Below, piece by piece: positions 1 to 11,415 of a stretch of 64,000 nucleotides of DNA. This stretch comes from Daphnia carinata (taxonomy: Eukaryota; Arthropoda; Branchiopoda; Diplostraca; Daphniidae). The number at the start of each line of letters is the position of its first letter. Positions within the stretch are counted from its first letter, which is position 1. A program made the translations under genes and the position numbers. The stretch covers positions 1 to 64,000 of the forward strand of contig NC_081338.1 of assembly GCF_022539665.2 (NCBI RefSeq), written 5' to 3'. Under the pieces are notes generated by a model, which saw only the letters and a list, made by a program, of their open reading frames with translations, was not told the origin of the DNA and searched no databases.

Positions 1-2962
1 GTGAATATAAAGTTATAGAATCAGTTTCAATATCTACATTCAAACAGCATCAAATATATGTATTCAATGTGAATATAGTGTTATAGAATCAGTTTCAATA
101 TCTACATTCAAACAGCATCAAATATACGTGTATTCAATGTGAATATAGTGTTATAGAATCAGTTTCAATATCTACATTCAAACAGCATCAAATATACGTG
201 TATTCAATGTGAATATAGTGTTACAGAATCAGTTTCAATATCTACATTCAAACAGCATCAAATATACGTGTATTCAATGTGAATATAGTGTTATAGAATC
301 AGTTTCAATATCTACATTCAAACAGCATCAAATATACGTGTATTCAATGTGAATATAGTGTTATAGAATCAGTTTCAATGATCTACATTCAAACAGCATC
401 AAATATACGTGTATTCAATGTGAATATAGTGTTATAGAATCAGTTTCAATATCTACATTCAAACAGCATCAAATATACGTGTATTCAATGTGAATATAGT
501 GATACAGTGAGTTTCAATATCTACATTCAAACAGCATCAAATATACGTGTATTCAATGTGAATATAGTGTTATAGAGTCAGTTTCAATGATCTACATTCA
601 AACAGCATACACTATACGTGTATTCAATGTGAATATAGTGTTATAGAATCAGTTTCATGATCTACATTCAAACAGCATCAAATATACGTGTATTCAATGT
701 GAATATAGTGTTATAGAATCAGTTTCAATATCTACATTCAAACAGCATCAAAATTACGTGTATTCAATGTGAATATAGTGTTATAGAATGAGTTTCAATA
801 TCTACATTCAAACAGCATCAAATATACGTGTATTCAATGTGAATATAGTGTTATAGAATCAGTTTCATGATCTACATTCAAACAGTATCAAATATACGTG
901 TATTCAATGTGAATATAGTGTTATAGAATCAGTTTCATATCTACATTCAAACAGCATCAAATATACGTGTATTCAATGTGAATATAGTGTTATACAATCA
1001 GTTTCAATATCTACATTCAAACAGCATCAAATATACGTGTATTGAATGTGAATATAGTGTTATAGAATCAGTTTCAATATCTACATTCAAACAGCATCAA
1101 ATATACGTGTATTCAATGTGAATATAGTGTTATAGAATCAGTTTCATGATCTACATTCAAACAGCATCAAATATACGTGTATTCAATGTGAATATAGTGT
1201 GATACAGTGAGTTTCAATATCTACATTCAAACAGTATCAAATATACGTGTATTCAATGTGAATATAGTGTGATAGAATCAGTTTCAATATCTACATTCAA
1301 ACAGCATCAAATATACGTGTATTCAATGTGAATATAGTGTTATAGAATCAGTTTCATGATCTACATTCAAACAGTATCAAATATACGTGTATTCAATGTG
1401 AATATAGTGATACAGTGAGTTTCAATATCTACATTCAAACAGCATCAAATATACGTGTATTCAAATGTGAATATAGTGTTATAGAATGAGTTTCAATATC
1501 TACATTCAAACAGCATCAAATATACGTGTATTCAATGTGAATATAGTATGATACATCAGTTTCAATATCTACATTCAAACAGTATCAAATATACGTGTAT
1601 TCAATGTGAATATAGTATGATAATCAGTTTCAATATCTACATTCAAACAGCATCAAATATACGTGTATTCAATGTGAATATAGTGTTATAGAATCAGTTT
1701 CAATATCTACATTCAAACAGTATCAAATATACGTGTATTCAATGTGAATATAGTGTTATAGAATCAGTTTCATGATCTACATTCAAACAGCATCAAATAT
1801 AAGTGTATTCAATGTGAATATAGTGTTATACAGTGAGTTTCATGATCTACATTCAAACAGCATCAAATATACGTGTATTCAATGTGAATATAGTGTTATA
1901 GAATCAGTTTCATGATCTACATTCAAACAGTATCAAATATACGTGTATTCAATGTGAATATAGTGTGATACAATGAGTTTCAATATCTACATTCAAACAG
2001 CATCAAATATACGTGTATTCAATGTGAATATAGTGTTATAGAATCAGTTTCATGATCTACATTCAAACAGTATCAAATATACGTGTATTCAATGTGAATA
2101 TAGTGTGATACAGTCAGTTTCATGATCTACATTCAAACAGTATCAAATATACGTGTATTCAATGTGAATATAGTGTTATAGAATCAGTTTCATGATCTAC
2201 ATTCAAACAGTATCAAATATACGTGTATTCAATGTGAATATAGTGTTATAGAATCAGTTTCATGATCTACATTCAAACAGTATCAAATATACGTGTATTC
2301 AATGTGAATATAGTGTTATAGAATCAGTTTCATATCTACATCCAAACAGTATCAAATATACGTGTATTCAAAGTGAATGCAACGTGATACAGTGAGTTTC
2401 AATGATCTACATTCAAACAGCATTAAATATACGTGTATTCAATGTGAATATATAGTGTTATAGAATGAGTTTCAATATCTACCTTCAAACAGCATCAAAT
2501 ATACGTGTATTCAATGAGAATATAGTGTTATAGAATCAGCTTCATGATCAACATTCAAACAGTATCAAATATACGGGTATTCAATGTGAATATAGAATGA
2601 TACAGTGAGTTTCAATACCTACATTCAAATAGCATCAAATATACGTGTATTCAATGTGAATATAGTGTTATAGAATCAGTTTCATGATCTACATTCAAAC
2701 AGTATCAAATATACGTGTATTCAATGTGAATATAGTATGATACAGTGAGTTTCAATATCTACATTCAAACAGTATCAAATATACGTGTATTCAATGTGAA
2801 TATAGTGTTATAGAATCAGTTTCATGAACTACATTCAAACAGTATCAATTATACGTGTATTCAATGTGAATATAGTGTTATAGAATCAGTTTCATGTTCT
2901 ACATTCAAACAGTATCAAATATACGTGTATTCAATGTGAATATAGTATGATGCAGTGAGTTT
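1..2962 (+). repeat. 70-bp satellite array, forward orientation
   Basis: About 42 head-to-tail copies of a 70-bp AT-rich monomer fill this stretch. Shared tags are 'tctacattcaaacag' and 'atacgtgtattcaatgtgaa'. Two variable positions define subtypes: 'agcatc' versus 'agtatc', and 'ttatagaatcag' versus 'gatacagtgag'. The first 600 bp are nearly uniform monomers that combine features of both subtypes; further right the subtypes mix and partly alternate. The array stops at about 2962 inside a monomer. It starts at or before the window edge. No coding potential is visible. Confidence 0.97.
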
Positions 2963-3780
2963 AAAGGAAATATTGTTGAGGTTTTCGAACCTTACTCCAA
3001 GTATTTGAATGTCATGCGGTTCCTATTCGACCAATGGTAAGAGGTACGGAAAAGGAGAAAGCAAAATGTTAAGCCTAGCCAGAGTCAGTTGAAGTTTTAC
3101 TTCGTTTGTGTTAGAAATTCTTAAACAACTTGTTCTTTGTTATCTGATGATGGGTCAAGAACGAATCGGCAAACGAACGATCAGTCGTCAGTTGGACAAC
3201 AACGTTGATTTAGCATTACGCTGATGAAATTGCAAAAGCTTCTGTTTAGAAATCGTACTCATTGAAGTTTAACATGTCCCCTTCTCGTAGGTGAACAATT
3301 TCCGAAATCCACTGTAAAATGCCAATTGGGTCGGGAGCGTAAACGTTACCTGAAGCAATACTGCAATAATCGAAAATAAAATGAGAATACTGGATGTTGT
3401 CACTTGCTCGATTGTGAACCCTGTTAAAAGAAATGTTGACAGTCAAGAGCTTAAAGCTAAATGTTTAACTCGTTGACTGCTGATATGCACCTCAAACGTA
3501 AGACATCGTTTCTCTAGAAGGTATAATAGTTCCAGAAGATTTAATTTCTCTGCCGTGTAATTGAAAACAAAGCGTGATTGTAAAATTTTCAGCGAGCACA
3601 TGTGAGTTTGCAAATTTCAGATATTCGCCATTAGTTTTGAAATATAGGCAGTGTCCTATTATGGAACTACAACATCATTGTTAAAATGGAATGGATCTGG
3701 AGATGCAGCTAGTTTTTTTTTTTTTTTTTTAAATTTGTTTTTAATTTATTTTTTATCAATTTCCATTCAATAAGGTACCT
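2963..3780. other. AT-rich segment with no recognisable gene
   Basis: No credible exon or RNA gene is seen. Bases 3025-3105 contain a block ('cgaccaatg', then 'ggaaaagg', then 'gttaagc') that recurs in the same orientation at about 7720-7790 and, more weakly, at 7565-7625. This ties the left and right margins of the 5-kb segment together. A T-run of about 16 lies near 3714-3730. Confidence 0.5.
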
Positions 3781-6700
3781 GTTGAATAATAAATATTGCA
3801 AGCTTTAAGTCAAATGTGATTTGTTGAGTGCTTCGAAACTGCGAGTTAGACATTTCTTTTGGTTGATCAGCAGTCCATCCTCGCGCAGCTTTTCACTTTG
3901 AAAGTTGCGAATGAAAGTATGCTTCAGAAATTTGCAGGATGCAACTCAAACATATGCTTCGTTTGTTCACCTGTAAACAGGAGAAAATTTGTGATCTTCA
4001 GATTAAGCCACCGTCTTCTTTTTAATCTTAACAACAGTCACATAGAGAATGAAAACAATAACGCATGTTAAAATACAACTGAAGTGATAAATGCAGATCC
4101 CCTTCATCTGGGGGACGTTAAAAAACTGAATGCTGTTGGTTAACAGTAGCGCACTTGTTGAGTGGTATGCTGTGCATGTTTAAATGAGCTATTTGTTGAC
4201 ATAAGCACTGAAAGCTTTATGTCATATGTGACTGGTTGAATGCTTTGTACGTATGACTTTCAAATTTCTTGCAGTTTAGTGGTGGTTTAGCTTAGCTTAG
4301 TTTAGGCATCCTTTTGGGCGAGCGCAGAAGTCAAAGAAAACTGCTGTCCCTGGTTGAAACGCAGATCCTTATGTGTTGGTTACGTGGCAGTCACACTTGT
4401 CACCCGGAAGTTCAACCAATTCTGTACAAATGTAATTGAGGCCTTCGATGAAATGGCATACACAGTTTGCTGAGGAGTACACTGCAGAATAGAGATCTAG
4501 CCGCAGAATGCTATCAGCTGTTCCAGTGAAAAACTTCGGTGAAAAACAGGAATACAAAAATATGTGGTAAAAAACGTTTAACACAACCAGTTAATAGCTA
4601 TAGTGAAAATGCACAGTGCCTTCGCCAGCAAGGTTTGAAAAAATTGAACGTTGTTGGTTGAGGTTGGTGGAACTTGTTGAATGCTAAAATCTGGACGTTT
4701 TAATGAGGCAACTGTTGACAAATGAACACAGAAAGCTTTAAATCAAAGGTGATTTGTCTAGTGCTTTGCACCTTTGAGTTTGAAATTTGTTTTCATTAAT
4801 CATCAGTCTGAACTGGAACGGAAATGGAGAGCCCTATCCCATGTACTGGTTTGACAAAGTTGAACGCCGTTGTTTGATTTAGCGGAAGTTGTCAAATGCC
4901 AACCTCTCCACGTTTCAGTGAGGCACCTATTAGCAAATAACCAGAGGTAGCTATAAATAAAATGTCACTTGTTGAGTGCTTGACACCTGTGAATTTGGTA
5001 TTTCTTTTAGTTGATCAACAGTCCGTCTTCGCGTAGCTCTTCACTTCGAAAATTGCAAATGGAGTGTGCCTGTGAAAATTGCAGTATGCAACTCAACGAA
5101 TTCTCCATCTGTAAACATGAGAACATGTGTGATCTTCAAATTAAAAAAACGATTTTTTGAAAACGTAAACAACAGCCAAACGGTAAACCAAAACCACAAA
5201 GTATGTTGAGAAAGAACTGAAGCGGAAGTGTATATCCTTTACCTGGATGGGTTGGCAAAGTTAAACTCTGTTGATTGAGGATGGTGGAACTCACTGCATG
5301 CCAACATCTGCACGTTTCAATGAGGCACCTGTTAATAAGTAACTACTGAAAGCTTGAAATGAAACGTGACTTGTTGAATTCTTGACACCTGTGAGATTGT
5401 TGTTTCTTGTAGTCGATCAGCAGTCCATTCCGGCGTAGATCTTCACTTTCAATGTTGCAAATGAACTTGGCCAGTGAAATTTGCAGAATGCAAATCAATG
5501 AATGCCTCATCTGTAAACGTGAGAAAATTTGTGATCTTCAAAGAAGTCACTATGTCTTTGTGTAAACGCATACAACAGCCAATTGATAAACAGAAGCACC
5601 ACAACACTTTAAAATGGAACTGATGTGGAAATGCACAGCCCTTTACCTGAAATGTGTCGAAAAAGTTGCACACCATAGGTTGAGAATGGTAGTACTTGTT
5701 GAACCTCAATATCTGCCCGTATCAATGAGGTTTCTAATTACAAATGAACATTGAAAGGCTTACGTCAAACGTGACTAATTGATGCTGCTATCTACCTATG
5801 CCGATGACATTTCTTTTAGTGGACCAGCAATCCATCCTAATATTGCTTTTCCCTCTCGGAGTTGCAAATGAAGCGTGTCTCCTAAATTTGCAGATTGCAA
5901 TTCAAGGGAATGCTTCACCTATAAACGGGAAAATTTGAGGATTTTAGATGAAGCCACTGTCTGTTGGTAAATTAAAACAGCAAAGCAGTGGAAGAAAACA
6001 TAAACGGACGTTAAAATAGAACTGAAGGTAAAAATGCTCAGCCCTTTCATATGGAAGGTGTTGGAAAAGACTGAATTCTGTTGGTTTATTAGGGTATTAC
6101 TTGTTGATTGCGTAAACGTGCATGTTTGAATCAGCTACCTGTTGACGAATAAACCCTGAGAGCTTCAAGTCATACGTGACTGGTTTAGTGCTTTGCACCT
6201 GTGAGTCTCACGGGTTTGTTGTAGTTTAGTAGGAGTTTAGTTTAGTTTTGGCACCCTTTTCGCAAGCCCAGACGTCAAGAAAAACCCATAACACCTGGTT
6301 AAAAACAGTTATTACCTGGTTGTAAACGCGTTCTAAACAATTGGCTTAAAGAAATCGGTTACCCTGGTCAGTTAACAGCTGAGAATACCGAGCTCTTTCG
6401 CCTGGAAAATATTGAAAAAGTTGAGCGCAGTTGGTTTAGTGTGGCGGAATTTGTTGAATGCCCGCTTCAATGAGGCACCTGTTGACAAAAAACCACTGAA
6501 AGCTTTCAATAAAACTTGACTTGTTTGAATGTTTAATACCTGTGCGTTTGGCATATCTTTTGATCGGACAATAATCCATCCTTGCGTATTACTTCACTTT
6601 CAAAGTTGCAAATGAAGTGGGCCTGAGAAATGTGCAAAATGCAACTCAAGTAATACTTCACCTGTAATTAGAAAATTTGTGTGATTCAGATGAAGCCACA

Positions 6701-7260
6701 CTATCTTTTTGTGAACGTAAACAGTAGTCTATTGCTTACCATACCATAGCAACACCTGTTGAAGGAGAACTGAAGTGGAAGTGCAGAGCTTGTTCACCTG
6801 AAATGGGTTGACAAAGTTCAACACTGTTCGTTGAGGACAGTGGTTCCTTTGGAATGCTTATCTGTGCAGGTTTGAGGTACCTGTTGAAAAATAAATGTTG
6901 AATACCTTAAGCCAAACATGTCTTGTTAAACTTTATGTAAAAGATTACTATCGTGCACCAGTAGTGCTGTACACCTATAAGGTGGCATTGCCTTTTGTTG
7001 ATCAAATGTGAGCGAAAGAAAATTGTAATCTTCAGGTGATGCCACTGCCGTTCTGAAATGTACGCAACAGTCAATTAGTCAACACAAACATTGACCCATC
7101 TAAAAATTAAACTGAATTAGAAATGCCAAGCCCGTTCAACTGGACAATGTTGAAAAAGTTGAACAACGTTAACTTGAGGGTAATGGCACTTGTTGCAAGC
7201 TAATATCTGCAAATAAGTTTTACAAATTTGAATGTAGGATGTTACCTGTTTAAATGAGCA
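3781..7260 (+). repeat. Degenerate tandem repeat, period roughly 370-430 bp
   Basis: A diverged unit recurs along this stretch. A block of the form 'cctgttga..aataa..actgaaagctt', then 'gtgacttgttgagtgctt', then 'ttagttgatcagcagtcc' can be followed with many substitutions. The 'agtcc/aatcc' anchor appears near 3868, 4801, 5027, 5417, 5826, 6568 and 6997, and a further copy near 6210 is heavily altered. Small open frames here are short, lie on both strands and show no recognisable protein. I read it as old tandemly duplicated non-coding DNA; the original element is unknown. Confidence 0.6.
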
Positions 7261-7564
7261 GGGAAAAAAAAAACATTTTCTAGTACAACACATCCAATGG
7301 CTGACTTTTGGGAGAGCTAAGAGACATCAAAAGAAACCACTGGCAACTGAATTATCACCTGTTTAAATGAAAATTATATTGAAACAAACAGAAATGTTGA
7401 ATTTTGGAAAAAATTGTGGTATAAGAAATCGCTTACCATAGTTAAAATATGACAGCAGGACGTTTTTGTCTCCGTCGTTTGGTAGCTGAATTTCGTCTGA
7501 CGTCAATGTGTCAATGATGGTAAAAACGGATTGCTAAAATGCGGAATGTGGTGATTGGAAATGA

Positions 7565-7862
7565 CTAAAAAAAGGGAAAACATAAAACGGGAAAAAGCTA
7601 GCTTAGCCGTAGGCAGGTCGAATTTTTTTTCAGGTAGTCGAACCTTTTTTCAGGTAGTCGAACCTTTTTCAGGTAGTCGAACCTTTTTACAGGTAGAAAA
7701 AAAAACACGTGATGTCAATACGACCAATGATTAAACGGATGGCAAAAGGGAAGGAAAAGGTTAAGCTTTGCCAAAGGCAGTTTAAACCTTTTTTCAGGTA
7801 GTCGAACCTTTTTTCAGGTAGTTGAACCTTTTTCCAGGTAGAAAAAAAGCACGTGACTGCAC
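7565..7862 (+). repeat. Duplicated block with internal 'caggtagtcgaacc' minirepeats
   Basis: The motif 'tttttcaggtagtcgaacc' is repeated three to four times at about 7625-7695 and again at 7790-7845. Each cluster ends in 'aggtagaaaaaaa' followed by 'cacgtga'. The two clusters lie in a duplicated block of about 150-160 bp that also carries the 'gttaagc..aggcag' motif seen near 3100. Confidence 0.8.
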
Positions 7863-7973
7863 ACGAAACAATCACTGCGTGCGCACGCCGTTAGGTTTTC
7901 CGGACAAACACACAGACAGATACACAAACAAACTCCACCCACAAATAGACCTTTGGCTTTTATAAAGAGAGTA
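7863..7973 (+). other. CA/GA-rich terminal segment next to the satellite
   Basis: This stretch runs 'ggacaaacacacagacagat', then 'aaacaaactccaccc', then 'tttggcttttataaag', and abuts the inverted satellite. Similar ACAGACA-rich tails followed by 'ttttata' occur at the ends of some non-autonomous arthropod elements. The resemblance is from memory and only suggestive. Confidence 0.3.
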
Positions 7974-8880
7974 GATTGAATACACGTATATTTGATACTG
8001 TTTGAATGTAGATAATGAAACTGATTCTATAACACTATATTCACATTGAATACACGTATATTTGATGCTGTTTGAATGTAGATATTGAAACTCACTGTAT
8101 CATACTATATTCACATTGAATACACGTATATTTGATACTGTTTCAATGTAGATCATGAAACTGATTCTATAACACTATATTCACATTGAATACACGTATA
8201 TTTGATGCTGTTTGAATGTAGATATTGAAACTCACTGTATCATACTATATTCACATTGAACACACGTATATTTGATGCTGTTTGAATGTAGATATTGAAA
8301 CTCACTGTATCATACTATATTCACATTGAATACACGTATATTTGATGCTGTTTGAATGTAGATATTGAAACTCACTGTATCATACTATATTCACACTGAA
8401 TACACGTATATTTGATACTGTTTGAATGTAGATCATGAAACTGATTCTATAACACTATATTCACATTGAATACACGTATATTTGATGCTGTTTGAATGTA
8501 GATATTAAAACTCACTGTATCATACTATATTCACATTGAATACACGTATATTTGATACTGTTTGAATGTAGATCATGAAACTGATTCTATAACACTATAT
8601 TCACATTGAATACACGTATATTTGATGCTGTTTGAATGTAGATATTGAAACTCACTGTATCATACTATATTCACATTGAATACACGTATATTTGATACTG
8701 TTTGAATGTAGATCATGAAACTGATTCTATAACACTATATTCACATTGAATACACATATATTTGATGCTGTTTCAATGTAGATATTGAAACTCTCTGTAT
8801 CATACTATATTCACATTGAATACACGTATATTTGATGCTGTTTGAATGTAGATTTTGAAACTCACTGTATCATACTATAT
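7974..8880 (-). repeat. 70-bp satellite array, inverted orientation (left of gypsy insertion)
   Basis: About 13 monomers of the same 70-bp satellite as 1-2962, now in reverse orientation. Type A ('gatcatgaaactgattctat', 'gatactg') and type B ('gatattgaaactcactgtat', 'gatgctg') partly alternate. The array is cut at 8880 inside a monomer by the gypsy LTR and resumes at 17574. Confidence 0.97.
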
Positions 8881-9271
8881 TGTAACGAGCGATCACGGGA
8901 GTAACTGTTTATTACAGGGTTTTAACCAACACGGCCAACTACACAAGGCGTAACACTAAAAGGGTAACATAAAAGAAAGGGAATAACTGCTTACACTAGG
9001 GACAGAAACGCACAAGTTAAAGAAAAACAGACTAACACGACTGACTCACGACTGACCAGACTACTCCCTGCCTGACTACTCTGCCCGGGTTTTTCATCGT
9101 TCGCATCTTCCGCCCATCCAAGGCTAAAACGATCGGATGGAGAAAGACGACCATTCCCGACGGAAGGTGAGTCTCCCCGTTACAGCTATAACGGAGGGTG
9201 AGAACGGGCGTTGAAGCTCTCTCTCACGCCATTCTCGTATTTCGCGAACTAGTAAGAAACCATTCGCTACA
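8881..9271 (-). repeat. 3' LTR of the gypsy element, 391 bp
   Basis: Read on the minus strand it starts TGTAGCGAATGG and ends CGTTACA, the canonical TG...CA ends. It directly follows a polypurine tract. It matches 17195-17573 with two substitutions, and it has an extra 12 bp at its 5' end that the other LTR lacks. Confidence 0.95.
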
Positions 9272-9282
9272 TCCCCCTCTTC
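9272..9282 (-). other. Polypurine tract (plus-strand primer)
   Basis: Minus-strand GAAGAGGGGGA ends exactly where the 3' LTR begins with TG. This is the expected position for the primer of plus-strand DNA synthesis. Confidence 0.85.
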
Positions 9283-9510
9283 AGCCTGCGACTCGTCCCG
9301 ATCGCATTGTCCCGCGAGCAGACACTAGACGGGCGTAGACCTAGACCCAAATAACGTAAATGAAACAAATGCAACACACTATCTTTAACAGCAGACAAAC
9401 TACACACAAAATATCGGGCAGACTACATATAAGGGAATAAAAGGGGTAAGCATAATAATAACGACACGACGCGAGACTAAACAGAGTTTTTCGGTATTTG
9501 GAGGGTCGAA

Positions 9511-11415
9511 CTACAGTCGTCCTTCTACGTCGGCCTCGTGTACAGCTAGTCGGCCTTCTAGTTCGACTATGCGTTGGGTAACGCTGGCGAGCGATAACTG
9601 ATATCCACGCCAGCTGAAAAATAACAATATCCCAAAGCCCAGCAACAACCCGACTATCGCGACAACTATTTCGTAGGGATAACGGAGCCCGACGGTGCGG
9701 TCGACCTCCATAGCCACTCTTGCTTTCTCTTCTTCTTCAATCACGCGCAAGTGTTCACTCATGAGTGAAATACGGCTCTGAAACTTAGCGCGGCGCGATA
9801 GTAGGAGCTTGTTAGGCGCACCATTTTTTTCGCCGGGCGATGAAGTTTCCTCTTCGGCAGTCTCCGATAGAAGCGGACCCAAATTTTCGAGCTGCGTCAT
9901 AGTCGGTAGAGTGCTGTTGCTGAGTGCATGTTTGACATTTTTTCTGAAGCTTGCCTGAAAAATCCAATCGTCCGTGTGTGCTGAACACGACATTGGTACC
10001 TCGAAGACATCAAACGCTTCCTTCTTAATAACGGTGTTCGGTCTCCCGCGGTCGTGTGGACAGGTGAACGTTATAGTCGTCTCTTGCGTTGTGGAATAAC
10101 CCCACCTACGGTGACCTAGATACACCGTTTGTTGGCCTCTCCAGGGCGAAAGCTTAGTTTTGCAGTGAAGGCGGCTTCGCACCTCGTCCTTTAGAAACAG
10201 CGCCATTGCGCAACTTGACTCCCGGTGTTTCCTATTTACTGCTCGGCTGATTGGGCAGATGGACGTAGGGGAAGTCACACAGCGGGCAGAGTCGGACACC
10301 GACAATTCCACAAAAGCCTGACTATCACCGGCCACGGCGAGAAATGGGGGAAGGGGCTCAAACTGAGCACCTAGCGTGGCATTGCCGATGGGGCGCGGCA
10401 AGCTGATGACCTCATACAGCGTAAATCTGAAAGGAAACTCGAACACGGGTAAGTGCATGAAAATGCGGAGGTAGTTACCTACGGTGGCTACTACCACTTT
10501 CGCTTCTGTATACACCTTCCAGATATCCCCGTTCTGGATGGATGGGCTCAACGACCAGCCTGGAGGTAGAACCGCCTTGATTTCCTTCAGCACAGCTTGC
10601 ACTTGTAATGGAGGAAAAAGAGTAACCGGAAGCCGCCCCATGGACATAGTAGCTATGCCAACCGAAAAGCTGTTCAGTTCTTCATCAAGCCAGGCGAGGG
10701 CGGACTCCACCTGCCGAAAAGCATCCTCCACTCTCGTGATTGCTATCCAATGTGTCTCCATTTCTCGTGCGACTCCTTCAATTTTTTGGTCTAATTTCCA
10801 GGTTTCTCTCTCGATTTGCGCGAAAGCAGTCTGTAGCTCATTCACAGCATCAGCTATTGCTTTCGTTTCCCACAATGTCTCATTTATGAGAGATGCGTGG
10901 ACCTCCAAAGCATGCACTATTGAGGTAGTCTCCGTGGACAATTTTTCCAAGCGACCATGGACATGTTCGAGGTCCTCCTGCGTGGACACTCCGAAGAGCC
11001 AACTGAGTACTTTACCACCTCCGTCAATTAATCCTCGCTTCCGCCTCGCTGCTTGCAGGTTTACGGCTGTTTTTAGGTCACTAAAACGTTGGTTACAACG
11101 CCGTAACTTCCCTAACTCAACTAGGGCTCTCCCCTTCACATGTTGTTGTAGCGTCAGCTTAAATTTGTCTCTAGGGCCATTATGACGATTAGCCATAGTA
11201 TCCACTTTCACTTCGAGCCACTCGTGCAAGGTCTTCATCATGGTTGTCAGGTGGTCGAACGTAAGGTCGGTGGCCACGACCCACTCGGAGTCGGAGAACG
11301 ACACTTCCCCCTCGGATTTAAAAATCACTCCTTGATAAGCCACTACTTCTTTAGTTAAGGCATGCTTAAATTCTCCTATCACCGTGAGGATAAACAGGAG
11401 CGGGAAGGTTAACAT
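9511..11415 (-). other. Envelope-like region at the C-terminal end of the pol frame
   Basis: Residues 1266-1899 of the long frame. A hydrophobic signal-like stretch opens it (about 1266-1280). RRKR at 1389-1392 looks like a furin cleavage site and is followed by a Gly-rich hydrophobic segment ending in LFG, as in insect errantivirus and baculovirus F-type fusion proteins. A helical heptad-rich region (about 1410-1510) follows, then a cysteine-containing ectodomain, an N-glycosylation-like NST, and a membrane helix at about 1847-1866 with a short tail. Family assignment is by motif only. Confidence 0.8.

Noticed and set aside
1..2962. CRISPR array
   Set aside because: The whole 70-bp unit repeats without unique spacers, in a eukaryotic context; it is a satellite.
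3246..7875. Short frames in the degenerate repeat region
   Set aside because: All are under 90 codons, lie on both strands without pattern and resemble no family.
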